Assembly: GCA_964532175.1 (NCBI GenBank) | Contig: CAZHGP010000018.1 | Span: 1 to 26,304 of the forward strand | Direction: 5' to 3' | DNA length: 26,304 nucleotides | From: JAVZCJ01 sp964532175 | Lineage (GTDB): Archaea; Thermoproteota; Nitrososphaeria_A; Caldarchaeales; JAVZCJ01 | In this document: in pieces, positions 5,413 through 13,939 of the stretch | Numbering within the stretch: the first letter of the stretch is position 1 | Layout: the number at the start of each line of letters is the position of its first letter | Notes under the pieces: generated by a model | What the model saw: only the letters and a program-made list of their open reading frames with translations | What the model was told of the DNA's origin: nothing | Databases searched by the model: none | Made by a program: the position numbers and the translations under genes

Positions 5413-8040
5413 TTAATCTTTTCTATTTTGTATACTTTTCATGATTGCTTCATGCAATTCTAATAAAGCTTTTTTACGATCTTCCATTAAAACAACATCA
5501 GCTTCACCTAATATTATTAAATTATGAGCAAATGGAGAAGGGAGATTTGTTTTAATATAATTAATTCTAACTTTTCCATTTTTTATCCATGATATTACTT
5601 TTAAAGCATTTTCTATATCAAATACATCTTCTAATATTTCTCTATAAGTTTCTTCTATTATTGGAAAATTTTTATCTATTTCTTCGCATACTTTAATTAA
5701 TGTTTGAGCATTTGTTTGTTGTTTACTTACGCTTATTTTATAGCCTTTATAATTTCTAAGAATTAAGAAACTTCTACTTGCACAATGTCTAAAGCGTCTA
5801 TTCATAAGTTCTGTTCTTCTAATATTTTCTCGAAGAAGAATAATTGGATCGATATTTTTAATTTCTTCCAATAATTTATTTATATCTACTTTACTCTTTT
5901 TAGGTATATGTAAAGCAAAACCATTATCACTAACTATTACACCAATATTTTTTCCTAATTGATTTGAAAGAATTATAGCTACAATTCTTGAAAGAACATC
6001 ATTGGTTCTTCTACCATATAATGAATGGAAAACAATATATTTTCTATCATGTAAATCGTATGTTTCTTCAATAATTATTTCATTAAAAGATGGAATTATA
6101 TTACAATATTCATACTGTTCTTTAAAATATTCATATATAGAATGTGCAGAGTATTTATCTATAGGATAATTATTAATTAACCAGGAAATTATTTCTTCCT
6201 TATTTTCACCTTTTTCGAATTTTTTCTTCATTTCTTTTCTAAATTTTTGAATTTCTAAAGCTAAATCAAAACTTAATGGAAGAAGTTCAGAAAACCATGC
6301 TGGAATTGTTGGTACTGCTTCTTTAGGAGCTTGAGAAACATAGCAACGCATTGCTCTTGCATATCTAAATTCATATAATTTTCCACCTAATACAAAAATA
6401 TCTCCTGGCCTAAGTCTTTCAAGAAAACCTTCTTCAATATTTCCAATATATTTTTTATCTGGTAATCTATAAACATCTACTTTAACTTCATCTGGAATAG
6501 TTCCAATATTAAGATAATAAATTATTCTAGTATATTTACCTCTTTTACCAAACATTCCATCATTTTCATCGAACCATATTTTTCCATATACTCTTTGATC
6601 TTCAAGATCTGAATAATGACCAGCTAAATAATGAAGAAGTTTTTTAAATGTTTCTTCATCTAAATCATGATAACAATAGCTTCTCTTAATAACTTTTAAA
6701 GCATCTTTAATATTCCATTTCTTATTTAAAGCCATTCCGACAATGTGTTGAGCCAAAACATCCAAACAATTCTTTGGAATTTGTATTTTATCAAGATGCT
6801 TTTCAAGAGCGCATTTAAGCATTACTGCGCATTCTACAAGATCATCTCTATCCATCGCAATTATAATCCCTTTAGCTACATCACCAAATTTATGTCCACT
6901 TCTACCAATTCTTTGTATAGCTCTAGTAACACTTTTAGGAGAACCTATTTGAACAACTAAATCTATATAGCCAATATCAATTCCAAGTTCTAAAGATGTT
7001 GAACATACAACTGCTTTAAGTAAACCTTTCTTTAGCATTTCCTCTACATTAAGTCTAATTTCCCTACTTAATGATCCATGATGAGCACCAATTGTTGCAT
7101 CACTATACTTATTTTTCCATTTATCTTTTAAATGAAAAACAACTCTTTCAGTACCACTCCTTGTATTAGTAAAAATAAGAGTTGTTCTATGTTTAGAGAT
7201 AAGCTTATCTAAAAGGTTATACATAGCAGAATTAAGTTGTTCTGCTGTAGAATGAACTATATCTTTTACTGGGCATAATACTTTTAAATCATATGGCTTA
7301 TACCAACTTACATCAACTATTTTGCAATCTCTTAATTCTCCATTATCATTATATCCAACTAGAAAAGCAGCTGCTTCTTCAATTGGATGAAGAGTTGCTC
7401 CTAATCCTATTCTAATAAAATTTCCTGCAATTTCTTGTAATCTTTCTAAACTTAAACTAAGATGTACACCACGTTTATTATTTGCAAGTTCATGTATTTC
7501 ATCTACAATAACCCATTTAACAGTTGAAAGATATTTTGAAAATTTAGGAGCATTAAGCATTACAGCTAAACTTTCAGGAGTTGTAATTAATATATGTGGA
7601 GGTTGTTTAAGCTGTTTTTGTTTCTCATTAGGAGTAACATCTCCGCTACGTACAGCTATTCTAACTTCTGGTAAATCTATTCCTTTATTTTTAGCTATTT
7701 CTCTTATTTCCTTGAGAGGAGCTAAAAGATTTCTTTTAATATCATTATCTAAAGCTTTTAAAGGTGAAATATATATGCAATACACACTATCTTTAAGTTT
7801 CCCTTCTTTACCCATTTTAAATAATTCACTTAAAATTGATAAAAATCCAGCTATTGTTTTTCCAGAGCCAGTTGGAGCAGTTATAACTACATTATATCCA
7901 TTTGAAATTAATTTAAAGGAATATTTTTGAGGAGGAGTAAGTTCTTTAAAAGTTTTAGTAAACCATTCTTTAACATAACTTTCTAAACATGATAAATTTT
8001 CTTCATCTCTAAAAGGCTTTTTAATGAATTCTATAGCCAT
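5413..8040 (-). CDS. lhr: Lhr-type superfamily 2 DNA helicase
   Basis: The 875-residue protein is an ATP-dependent 3'-5' helicase of the Lhr-core family, implicated in repair and replication-coupled recombination. RecA domain 1 has the Q-like motif TPPQ (35-38), Walker A APTGSGKT (55-62), ISPLKAL (91-97), TTPESL (153-158), the Walker B box DEIH (180-183) and GAT (214-216) as motif III. RecA domain 2 has IFTNTRSGTERV (289-300), STSLELGIDIG (348-358) and the arginine-finger motif QRIGRSGH (376-383). About 490 further residues form the winged-helix and Lhr-specific C-terminal domains, the expected length for the core form without the bacterial extension. AGGAG lies 8 bases before the ATG. The PdeM-like gene follows. 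Confidence 0.95.
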   Translation of the reverse strand: MAIEFIKKPFRDEENLSCLESYVKEWFTKTFKELTPPQKYSFKLISNGYNVVITAPTGSGKTIAGFLSILSELFKMGKEGKLKDSVYCIYISPLKALDNDIKRNLLAPLKEIREIAKNKGIDLPEVRIAVRSGDVTPNEKQKQLKQPPHILITTPESLAVMLNAPKFSKYLSTVKWVIVDEIHELANNKRGVHLSLSLERLQEIAGNFIRIGLGATLHPIEEAAAFLVGYNDNGELRDCKIVDVSWYKPYDLKVLCPVKDIVHSTAEQLNSAMYNLLDKLISKHRTTLIFTNTRSGTERVVFHLKDKWKNKYSDATIGAHHGSLSREIRLNVEEMLKKGLLKAVVCSTSLELGIDIGYIDLVVQIGSPKSVTRAIQRIGRSGHKFGDVAKGIIIAMDRDDLVECAVMLKCALEKHLDKIQIPKNCLDVLAQHIVGMALNKKWNIKDALKVIKRSYCYHDLDEETFKKLLHYLAGHYSDLEDQRVYGKIWFDENDGMFGKRGKYTRIIYYLNIGTIPDEVKVDVYRLPDKKYIGNIEEGFLERLRPGDIFVLGGKLYEFRYARAMRCYVSQAPKEAVPTIPAWFSELLPLSFDLALEIQKFRKEMKKKFEKGENKEEIISWLINNYPIDKYSAHSIYEYFKEQYEYCNIIPSFNEIIIEETYDLHDRKYIVFHSLYGRRTNDVLSRIVAIILSNQLGKNIGVIVSDNGFALHIPKKSKVDINKLLEEIKNIDPIILLRENIRRTELMNRRFRHCASRSFLILRNYKGYKISVSKQQTNAQTLIKVCEEIDKNFPIIEETYREILEDVFDIENALKVISWIKNGKVRINYIKTNLPSPFAHNLIILGEADVVLMEDRKKALLELHEAIMKSIQNRKD

Positions 8041-8182
8041 AATTGTACTCCTTTTTTTACAATTATTTTTAAATAACTTGTTTTAAATCTTTATCAATAT
8101 TTATGCTTATTTAGGCTCTTAAATTATTATTTTTATATTAGTATTAAATGGCAAGTTTTTAAAATAAGCTAAAATTTATATT

Positions 8183-8210
8183 AATTTTTAAAATTATAAT
8201 TTTAAAAATT
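8183..8210. repeat. Perfect 28-base palindrome upstream of the dehydrogenase operon
   Basis: Every base from 8183 pairs with its partner counting back from 8210, giving two 14-base arms with no spacer. The arm is AATTTTTAAAATTA. It is made only of A and T, ends 56 bases before the ATG at 8267 and lies just before a TATA-like TTATAATAAAA (8213-8223). It could be an operator for a dimeric regulator or, less likely, a by-product of low complexity. Confidence 0.45.
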
Positions 8211-8266
8211 CTTATAATAAAAAGATATATTAATATTTAAGAAGAATTAGAAATGGAGATATTATT

Positions 8267-9250
8267 ATGTCTAAAAAATTTAAAGTAATTATTACTGATG
8301 CAGAATATGAATCTCATGATCCTGAAAAAAATGTTCTATCAAAATTAAATGTAGAATTAATAAAATTTCAATGTAGAACAGAAGAAGATGTTATTAAATA
8401 TTGCAAAGATGCAGATGCTTTATTAAATCAATATGCTCCTATAACAAGAAAAGTAATAGAAAATCTTGAAAAAGTAAAAATTATTGTTCGTTATGGAGTT
8501 GGAGTAGATAATATTGATATTGAAGCAGCTACTGAAAAAAGGATTTTTGTTGCAAATGTTATTTATGATGTAAGCGATGTAGCAGATCATGCTTTTGCAT
8601 TAATTTTATCTTTAGCTAGGAAAATTCTATTAGCTAATCAAAATGTAAAAAGTGGGAAATGGGATTGGAAAGAGTTGCAACCTATTTATAGATTTAATGG
8701 TTCAACTCTTGGAATAATTGGATTAGGAAGGATTGGAAGTGCAATTGCAAGAAGAGCAAAAGGTTTCAATATGAGAATATTATACTATGATACAATAAGA
8801 AGAGAAGATATAGAGAAAGAATTAGGAATAATTTATAAAGATTTAGATGATATTTTAAAAGAATCAGACTTTGTTACATTGCATGTTCCATTAACAAATG
8901 AAACAAGGCATTTAATAAATGAAGAAAAATTGAAATTAATGAAGAAAAATGCAATTCTTATAAATACTTCTAGAGGGCCAGTAATAGATGAAAAAGCATT
9001 GTATAAAGCATTAAAAGAAAAATGGATTGCAGGAGCAGGATTGGATGTTTTAGAAAAAGAGCCTCCATTAAAAGATAATCCATTATTCGAATTAGATAAT
9101 GTTGTAATAACTCCTCATATGGCATGGTATTCTATTGATTCATTAATAGAAATTCAAAGGAAAGCAGCAGAAGAAGTTGCAAGAGTTTTAAGTGGGCAAC
9201 TTCCAATAAATCTTGTAAATAAAGATGTTTTAAAATTTATAAAAATTTAA
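8267..9250 (+). CDS. D-isomer-specific 2-hydroxyacid dehydrogenase (CtBP/SerA-like)
   Basis: An NAD-dependent dehydrogenase of 327 residues that reduces 2-keto acids or oxidises D-2-hydroxy acids. The Rossmann fingerprint GIIGLGRIG is at 149-157, followed by the dinucleotide-binding aspartate in YYD (173-175). The catalytic triad is R236 in INTSRGPV, E265 in VLEKEPP and H284 in TPHMAWYS. The H-x-A-W-Y-S tail after the histidine is typical of the CtBP-like branch rather than classical phosphoglycerate dehydrogenase. There is no ACT regulatory domain, so a biosynthetic SerA role is possible but not shown. GGAG is 8 bases before the ATG. It is first of three close plus-strand genes; its TAA overlaps the next ATG by one base. 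Confidence 0.85.
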   Translation: MSKKFKVIITDAEYESHDPEKNVLSKLNVELIKFQCRTEEDVIKYCKDADALLNQYAPITRKVIENLEKVKIIVRYGVGVDNIDIEAATEKRIFVANVIYDVSDVADHAFALILSLARKILLANQNVKSGKWDWKELQPIYRFNGSTLGIIGLGRIGSAIARRAKGFNMRILYYDTIRREDIEKELGIIYKDLDDILKESDFVTLHVPLTNETRHLINEEKLKLMKKNAILINTSRGPVIDEKALYKALKEKWIAGAGLDVLEKEPPLKDNPLFELDNVVITPHMAWYSIDSLIEIQRKAAEEVARVLSGQLPINLVNKDVLKFIKI

Positions 9251-9666
9251 TGAAAAATATGAAAAGAGTATATCTTTCTATTCCAATAATTGCAAATAGA
9301 AATTTAGAAATCGCAAAAATTATTGCTGAAATTATAGAAAATGAAGGATATGAAATAATTTCAAAATGGGTTTTAGAAGAAGATCTAAAAATAAATACTT
9401 CTCCTAAAGATATTTTAAAAAGAGATATCGAAAGTGTTTTGAAAAGCGATATGCTTATAGCTGAAGTGTCAAATCCAAGTCATGGTGTAGGAATGGAAGT
9501 AGCGATAGCATTTTTATCTGGAAAGAAAATAATACTTATAAAAAATAAAAATTCAAAAATTTCATATATGCTTCAAGGAATACCTGATAAAGAAATAATC
9601 GAATATACTTCTAAAGAAGATATAAAGGAAAAACTTAGTGAAAAACTTAAAATTTTAAAAAAATAA
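9250..9666 (+). CDS. Nucleoside 2-deoxyribosyltransferase / deoxynucleotide N-hydrolase-like protein
   Basis: The 138-residue protein has the NDT/DNPH1 (RCL) fold. VYLSIPI at 7-13 forms the first strand with the phosphate or ribose loop. KRDIESVLKSDMLIAEVS at 57-74 carries the conserved acidic residues. SNPSHGVGMEVAIA at 74-87 contains the catalytic glutamate E83. Family members either swap bases between deoxynucleosides or hydrolyse 5-substituted deoxynucleoside monophosphates; the latter seems more likely for an archaeal protein of this length. The ATG overlaps the stop of the dehydrogenase gene (TAATG), and a second in-frame ATG lies three codons on. The tight overlap predicts coupled translation, though no metabolic link between the two enzymes is obvious. 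Confidence 0.75.
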   Translation: MKNMKRVYLSIPIIANRNLEIAKIIAEIIENEGYEIISKWVLEEDLKINTSPKDILKRDIESVLKSDMLIAEVSNPSHGVGMEVAIAFLSGKKIILIKNKNSKISYMLQGIPDKEIIEYTSKEDIKEKLSEKLKILKK

Positions 9667-9690
9667 ATAAATGAAAGAAGGATGATATTA

Positions 9691-10161
9691 ATGAATAAAG
9701 AAGCTTCAATTGAAAAATATAAAGAAATAACTACTTTAGTAGGTTTGCTTCAAGCAAAAATCGGATATAAATTTTTATTTAATGAGCCAACAAAAGAATG
9801 CTATTATTGTGATTTATCTCAAGTATGTATAGATAGCTTAGAAGTTGGAAGAATTTATAAAATAGTTGAAATTTTAGGTAAAAAACATAAATGTGATGTA
9901 CATGAAGGAGGAGTTGTAGCAGTTAAAGTTGTAGAGTCTGAAATTGAAGTTGCTATAAATGCTGAAAAAGCTTTTGAAGGAGCAATAATAAATTTTCAAA
10001 AAAATGAATGTGATGAGATAAATTGTAAAAATTATGAATTATGTAATCCTATTGGATTAAAAAATAATGAAAAATGCAAAATAATTCAATTGTCGTATTC
10101 AATTGAAAATTGTTTGAAAAAATACAATCTTAAAAAAGTTATTGTGAAAAGAATAATATAA
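9691..10161 (+). CDS. UPF0179-family protein (cysteine-rich, archaeal)
   Basis: The 156-residue protein matches the archaeal UPF0179 pattern. A CYYCDLSQVC cluster (C37, C40, C46) is followed by LEVGRIYKIVEILGKKHKC (C68), then DVHEGGVVAVKVVE. A second group of cysteines (C107, C112, C118, C129) includes NYELCNP. Such spacing looks like two metal or Fe-S sites, but no function has been assigned to the family that I know of. I chose the ATG at 9691, preceded by GGATGAT. The ATG at 9682 is part of that sequence and would be a start only without a ribosome site. The gene is third in the dehydrogenase cluster, 24 bases after the deoxyribosyltransferase-like gene. Confidence 0.72.
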   Translation: MNKEASIEKYKEITTLVGLLQAKIGYKFLFNEPTKECYYCDLSQVCIDSLEVGRIYKIVEILGKKHKCDVHEGGVVAVKVVESEIEVAINAEKAFEGAIINFQKNECDEINCKNYELCNPIGLKNNEKCKIIQLSYSIENCLKKYNLKKVIVKRII

Positions 10162-10165
10162 TTTT

Positions 10166-11284
10166 TTAAATATTTTTTAATAAAATTTTTTCCATAGTGT
10201 TTACTATATAATCAAGATCTTTAATTTTTAAAAATGGATTTATGGGTAATGAAAGAATTCTTTTAGAAATTTTTTCAGCAATTGGAAACATACCTTCTTT
10301 ATAATTAAAAAGTTCTCTATATATTGGTTGTAAAGGAATAGGTTTTGGATAATGTATAGCTGTTTCTATTCCTTTACTCATTAATAATTCTCTTAATTTA
10401 TCTCTACTTAATCCTATTTTTTCTTCATCTATTTGAATAACATATTGATGAAAAACATGTTTAGCTTTTGGATGAATATATGGAGTAATTATCCCATCTA
10501 TTTCTTTTAATCTCTTAGTTAAATATTCTGCATTCCTTATTCTAATTTTATTCAATTTATCTATCTCTTTTAATTGAATTATACCTATTGCTGCTTGTAT
10601 TTCAGTCATTCTATAATTATAGCCAATCATTACATGATTATATTTTCCATTCTGACCTTGATCTCTTAATATACGTATTTTTTCAGCATATTCATCATTA
10701 TTAGTTGCTATGAAACCACCTTCACCAGTATGCAAATTTTTTGTTGCATATGTACTAAAGCATGTAATGTCTCCTATAGATCCAATTTTTTTACCATTAT
10801 ATTCAGCTCCTATTGCTTGTGCAGCATCTTCAATTACTATTAATCCATATTTATTAGCAATTTCCATTATTTTATCCATTTCACATGGTTGACCATAAAG
10901 ATGAACTGGCTCTATTGCAAAAGTTTTCTCATTTATTAATTCTTCTATTTTCTCAATATCAATATTATATGTTCTTTCATTTATATCTGTAAAAACAGGC
11001 TTAGCTCCAGTATATATGATAGCATTTGCAGAAGCTATAAAACTAAAAGAAGATGTGATAATTTCATTTTCTTTATTAGCTCCTATTGATAAAAAAGCTA
11101 AATGTAATGCAGCTGTTCCAGAATTTACACATATAACATGCTTACATCCAATATATTTAGCTAATTCTTCTTCAAATTTTTTTACTAAATTACTTGAAAC
11201 AAGTTTTCTAGATCTTAAAACAGATATTACCGCTTTTTCTATTTTCGAATTATGATAAGGAATTACTAAAGGTATTTTTCTCAT
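10166..11284 (-). CDS. DegT/DnrJ/EryC1/StrS-family sugar aminotransferase
   Basis: The 372-residue PLP enzyme is a fold type I aminotransferase that usually transfers an amino group to a nucleotide-linked keto-sugar. VNSGTAALHLA at 53-63 binds the cofactor phosphate. VIEDAAQAIGA at 150-160 supplies the aspartate that contacts the pyridine nitrogen. FSTYATKNLHTGEGGF at 176-191 contains the Schiff-base lysine K182, and QNGKYNHVMIGYNYRMTEIQ closes the site. These are the hallmark motifs of perosamine-synthetase-like enzymes that make amino sugars for surface glycans or S-layer glycosylation. It starts 9 bases after nicotinate phosphoribosyltransferase ends, so both are probably on one transcript. 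No other glycan gene lies nearby. Confidence 0.88.
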   Translation of the reverse strand: MRKIPLVIPYHNSKIEKAVISVLRSRKLVSSNLVKKFEEELAKYIGCKHVICVNSGTAALHLAFLSIGANKENEIITSSFSFIASANAIIYTGAKPVFTDINERTYNIDIEKIEELINEKTFAIEPVHLYGQPCEMDKIMEIANKYGLIVIEDAAQAIGAEYNGKKIGSIGDITCFSTYATKNLHTGEGGFIATNNDEYAEKIRILRDQGQNGKYNHVMIGYNYRMTEIQAAIGIIQLKEIDKLNKIRIRNAEYLTKRLKEIDGIITPYIHPKAKHVFHQYVIQIDEEKIGLSRDKLRELLMSKGIETAIHYPKPIPLQPIYRELFNYKEGMFPIAEKISKRILSLPINPFLKIKDLDYIVNTMEKILLKNI

Positions 11285-11293
11285 TTTTAATCA

Positions 11294-12493
11294 TTAATAT
11301 TCAATTTTTTTAATTATTTCAAGCTGTTTTAAAACATATTCTCTAGCTTCTTTTGCTGTTGGAAGTTTTCTTGATAAAGAACCATTCTTAATAAAATCTA
11401 TTAACATTGATTTCATTTCTTTTCCACAATTTGGACATTTTGGTATTTCTTCATTCCATAATTTAACAATGTCTATAAAGCAATCCATACATCTCCAAAC
11501 TTGCTTTTTACCAGAGAATTTCCCCCTTTTACTTATAGGTTTTCCATTTACTTCAACTATATCAAGTGCAAAATCTATTGTAGGAGCATTACTTACTGAA
11601 GTACCTACTCCAAATCCATCAGCTCCAGCTTCTATATAATCAATAATATTATCTTCGTCCACTCCTCCTGAAACTATTATCTTAACATTCTTATATCCTC
11701 TACTTTCTAATTCCCATTTCACTTCTTTTATAATTTCTTTCATATTTCCTCTTCGAGAAGATGGAGTATCTAATCTAACACCATAAAGTTTATCTTTTAA
11801 AAGCTTTGCTGCTTCTAAAGATTCTAATTTTTCATCCCAAAAAGTATCAACTAACATTATTCTTGGAACTTTTTCAGGCATTACTTCATCAAAACTTTTC
11901 CAAGCTTCTATTTGAGAGCCAAAAACAATTATTAATGCATGAGGCATTGTGCCCATGGGTTCCATTCCTATTACTGAGGCTCCTTTTAAAGTCGATACTC
12001 CATCAAATCCTCCAACATATGATGCCCAATCTAACATTGGAGATATAGCTGGATGCATTCTTCTTGCTCCAAATGCTATAAGCAAACTTTTCCAAGCTTT
12101 AATTCTTATATGAGCTGCTTTTGTAGAAACACCACTACTTTGACAAAGAAAACCCAATAATGGAGTTTCTAATTTACAAAATTCAATATATGGCCCTTCA
12201 ATAAAAGCTACAGGTTCTCTAATACCATAATAATCATTACTTCTAAAGACGCTCCCTTCAGGCATTGAATAAAAATTTACTTTATATCCTTCAAGCAATT
12301 TAGCAACTTCTATAACTCCTGTTAGAATGCCCCATTTTTTCCCTTCTGGAAGCCCTCCAGTTGTAACTTCAGCTACAACATTTACTTTATCCATTCCTTT
12401 TTCTTTTAAAATTTTCTCTGTCCTTTCAAAATATACATCTGTTGTATATCCAGATTTAATTTCTTCATCTGAAGCTATTAAAAAAGTCTTCAT
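11294..12493 (-). CDS. pncB: Nicotinate phosphoribosyltransferase, archaeal type with C-terminal zinc knuckle
   Basis: This enzyme converts nicotinate and PRPP to nicotinate mononucleotide, the first committed step of Preiss-Handler NAD salvage. The 399-residue product has the family motifs. TGGLPEGKKWGILTG sits at 45-59. FGARRMHPAIS at 141-151 holds the phosphorylatable histidine region (H147). VRLDTPSSRRGN (239-250), VSGGVDEDNI (274-283) and GFGVGTSV (293-300) form the PRPP and phosphate sites. The C-terminus has four cysteines, C335-x2-C338 and C353-x2-C356, a zinc-knuckle feature described for the Thermoplasma enzyme. GGAG sits 12 bases before the ATG. A nicotinamidase-like gene at 14783-15310 could supply its substrate. 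Confidence 0.9.
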   Translation of the reverse strand: MKTFLIASDEEIKSGYTTDVYFERTEKILKEKGMDKVNVVAEVTTGGLPEGKKWGILTGVIEVAKLLEGYKVNFYSMPEGSVFRSNDYYGIREPVAFIEGPYIEFCKLETPLLGFLCQSSGVSTKAAHIRIKAWKSLLIAFGARRMHPAISPMLDWASYVGGFDGVSTLKGASVIGMEPMGTMPHALIIVFGSQIEAWKSFDEVMPEKVPRIMLVDTFWDEKLESLEAAKLLKDKLYGVRLDTPSSRRGNMKEIIKEVKWELESRGYKNVKIIVSGGVDEDNIIDYIEAGADGFGVGTSVSNAPTIDFALDIVEVNGKPISKRGKFSGKKQVWRCMDCFIDIVKLWNEEIPKCPNCGKEMKSMLIDFIKNGSLSRKLPTAKEAREYVLKQLEIIKKIEY

Positions 12494-12784
12494 TTTTATA
12501 TCGCTCCATAGCTTTATTTTAGATTATAAGTTCTATAATTTGCTTTAAATAGTTTTAAGAAAACTTAATTTTATTTAAATAAAAATTTTGGAAGAATATT
12601 AATGTAAAAATGTTTTAAATTTTAAATAAAGTAAAAAATAATAGAATGTATTAAGTATCACTTTTTGATTTAAATCTTGATAACTAAAAATATAAAGCTT
12701 TTATGAAATACGAAAAGAGTATTGTAAAAATTTTCTATATTGAAATCGCATAAAAAACACTATTCATATGTTCAAAAATATTTT
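12494..12784 (-). promoter_or_regulatory. 291-base gene-free stretch; holds the promoter of the nicotinate phosphoribosyltransferase gene
   Basis: No reading frame of note is seen on either strand. On the minus strand CTTATAATCT at 12521-12530 is a TATA-like element that would start transcription near 12500, just before the GGAG ribosome site. A second candidate, CTATTTAAAGC, lies about 20 bases further upstream. The rest is A/T-rich with no clear hairpin or repeat. Confidence 0.4.
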
Positions 12785-13207
12785 TTATTTTAATTTTTCT
12801 AGCAATATTGCAGGACAAATTCTTATAATACCTTTTATCTTTTCTATTTTTTTAATAAAATTCGTAAGTTCATTAGAATCCTTGAACCAGCACTCAGCAA
12901 GTATCATATGGTCACCCGTAGAAGAATATAAATTTTTAATATCATCCATTGCCTTTAAATGTTCTATTATCGAAATATAATCTTCTGGAGTTGTATCTAT
13001 TCCTATAAGAGCATCTATCTTAAAACCAAGCTTAGTTGGATCTACTTGAATAGTGTATTTTTTTATTATACCCATTTCTTCTAATTTTTTTATCCTTTTT
13101 CTTATAGCAGTTTCGCTTACATTGAACTTTTTTGCAATATTAACAAAGGATTCACGAGCATTATTTTCAAGTATTTTTATTAAGTCTAAGTTTGATATTC
13201 GAACCAT
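12785..13207 (-). CDS. Lrp/AsnC-family transcriptional regulator
   Basis: The 140-residue protein has an N-terminal winged helix-turn-helix, ESFVNIAKKFNVSETAIRKR across 19-38. The wing follows (GIIKKYTIQVDPTKLG), then a RAM effector-binding domain from about 64. Its NLYSSTGDHMILAECW (92-107) contains the GD motif that shapes the ligand pocket between subunits. C106 and C131 lie in the effector domain and could make it redox-sensitive, which is inference. It is divergent from a peroxiredoxin gene only 55 bases away, and a perfect inverted repeat spans both promoters. Control of the peroxiredoxin and of itself is therefore likely. Its own transcript appears leaderless. Confidence 0.92.
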   Translation of the reverse strand: MVRISNLDLIKILENNARESFVNIAKKFNVSETAIRKRIKKLEEMGIIKKYTIQVDPTKLGFKIDALIGIDTTPEDYISIIEHLKAMDDIKNLYSSTGDHMILAECWFKDSNELTNFIKKIEKIKGIIRICPAILLEKLK

Positions 13208-13208
13208 A

Positions 13209-13240
13209 AAATTTATATATAAGAACTAATATATAAATTT
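13209..13240. promoter_or_regulatory. Perfect inverted repeat carrying both TATA boxes of the lrp/peroxiredoxin divergent promoter
   Basis: The left arm AAATTTATATAT (13209-13220) and right arm ATATATAAATTT (13229-13240) are exact reverse complements around an 8-base spacer, AAGAACTA. Read on plus, the left arm gives TTTATATATAAG, a TATA box about 25 bases before a start near 13242 for the peroxiredoxin. Read on minus, the right arm gives TTTATATATTAG, which would start the regulator transcript about at its ATG. A regulator dimer bound here would block TBP at both promoters. Confidence 0.6.
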
Positions 13241-13262
13241 ATAGAACTTTTAGGTGAAAAAA

Positions 13263-13919
13263 ATGGAAAGGAAAGGAATACCTCTTCTTGGAGATAAATT
13301 TCCTGAAATGGAAGTACAAACAACTCATGGGATTTTAAAATTGCCTGAGTATTTTGCAGGAAAATGGTTTATATTATTCAGTCATCCAGCAGATTTTACT
13401 CCAGTATGTACTACAGAATTCTTTGCATTCCAAAAAAGATATGATCAATTCAGAAAGTTAAATTGTGAGCTTATTGGTTTAAGTGTAGATCAAGTTTTCA
13501 GTCATATAAAATGGATAGAATGGATAAAAGAGAAATTAAACTTGGAAATAGAATTTCCAATAATAGCAGATACTGGAGCTGTAGCTGAAAAACTTGGACT
13601 TATTCATCCAGCAAAAGGAACAAATACAGTAAGAGCTGTTTTTATAGTTGATCCAGAGGCAACTATTCGTCTTATTATATATTATCCACAAGAAATTGGA
13701 AGAAATATAGATGAAATTATAAGAGCTTTAAAAGCTTTACAAATATCTGATAATAATAAAGTTGCAATGCCAGCCAATTGGCCTAACAATGATATTATTG
13801 GAGATCATGTGATAATTCCGCCAGTAAGGGATATAAAAAGTTTAAAAGAAAGATTAGCTAAAGCAAAAGCTGGAGAATTTGAATGCTTTGATTGGTGGTT
13901 TTGTCATAAAAAACTTTAA
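13263..13919 (+). CDS. Peroxiredoxin, Prx6-like archaeal thioredoxin peroxidase
   Basis: The 218-residue protein reduces hydrogen peroxide and organic peroxides in the cytoplasm. The active-site loop HPADFTPVCTTEF places the peroxidatic cysteine at C49, with P42 and T46 of the P-x3-T-x2-C motif; the assisting arginine is R124. The long C-terminal arm ends GEFECFDWWFCHKKL. It holds C208 and C214, the same arrangement as the Aeropyrum thioredoxin peroxidase, in which C-terminal cysteines take part in resolution and decamer contacts. I chose the ATG at 13263, preceded by AGGTGA. The GTG at 13254 belongs to that ribosome site. The gene is divergent from an Lrp regulator and followed by a T-rich terminator. 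Confidence 0.95.
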   Translation: MERKGIPLLGDKFPEMEVQTTHGILKLPEYFAGKWFILFSHPADFTPVCTTEFFAFQKRYDQFRKLNCELIGLSVDQVFSHIKWIEWIKEKLNLEIEFPIIADTGAVAEKLGLIHPAKGTNTVRAVFIVDPEATIRLIIYYPQEIGRNIDEIIRALKALQISDNNKVAMPANWPNNDIIGDHVIIPPVRDIKSLKERLAKAKAGEFECFDWWFCHKKL

Positions 13920-13926
13920 ACTTCCA

Positions 13927-13939
13927 TTTTTATTTTTTT
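13927..13939 (+). terminator. T-rich transcription stop after the peroxiredoxin gene
   Basis: TTTTTATTTTTTT begins 8 bases after the stop codon. Archaeal RNA polymerase terminates at such oligo-T runs without needing a hairpin. The remaining 250 bases to 14189 are A/T-rich with no gene seen. Confidence 0.4.

Noticed and set aside
7712..7930. 72-codon frame on plus opposite lhr
   Set aside because: It mirrors the helicase Walker A region; the helicase motifs in the other strand are unambiguous.
12494..12784. Possible small gene in the 291-base gap
   Set aside because: Frames on both strands are short and lack ribosome sites; only promoter-like sequence is supported.
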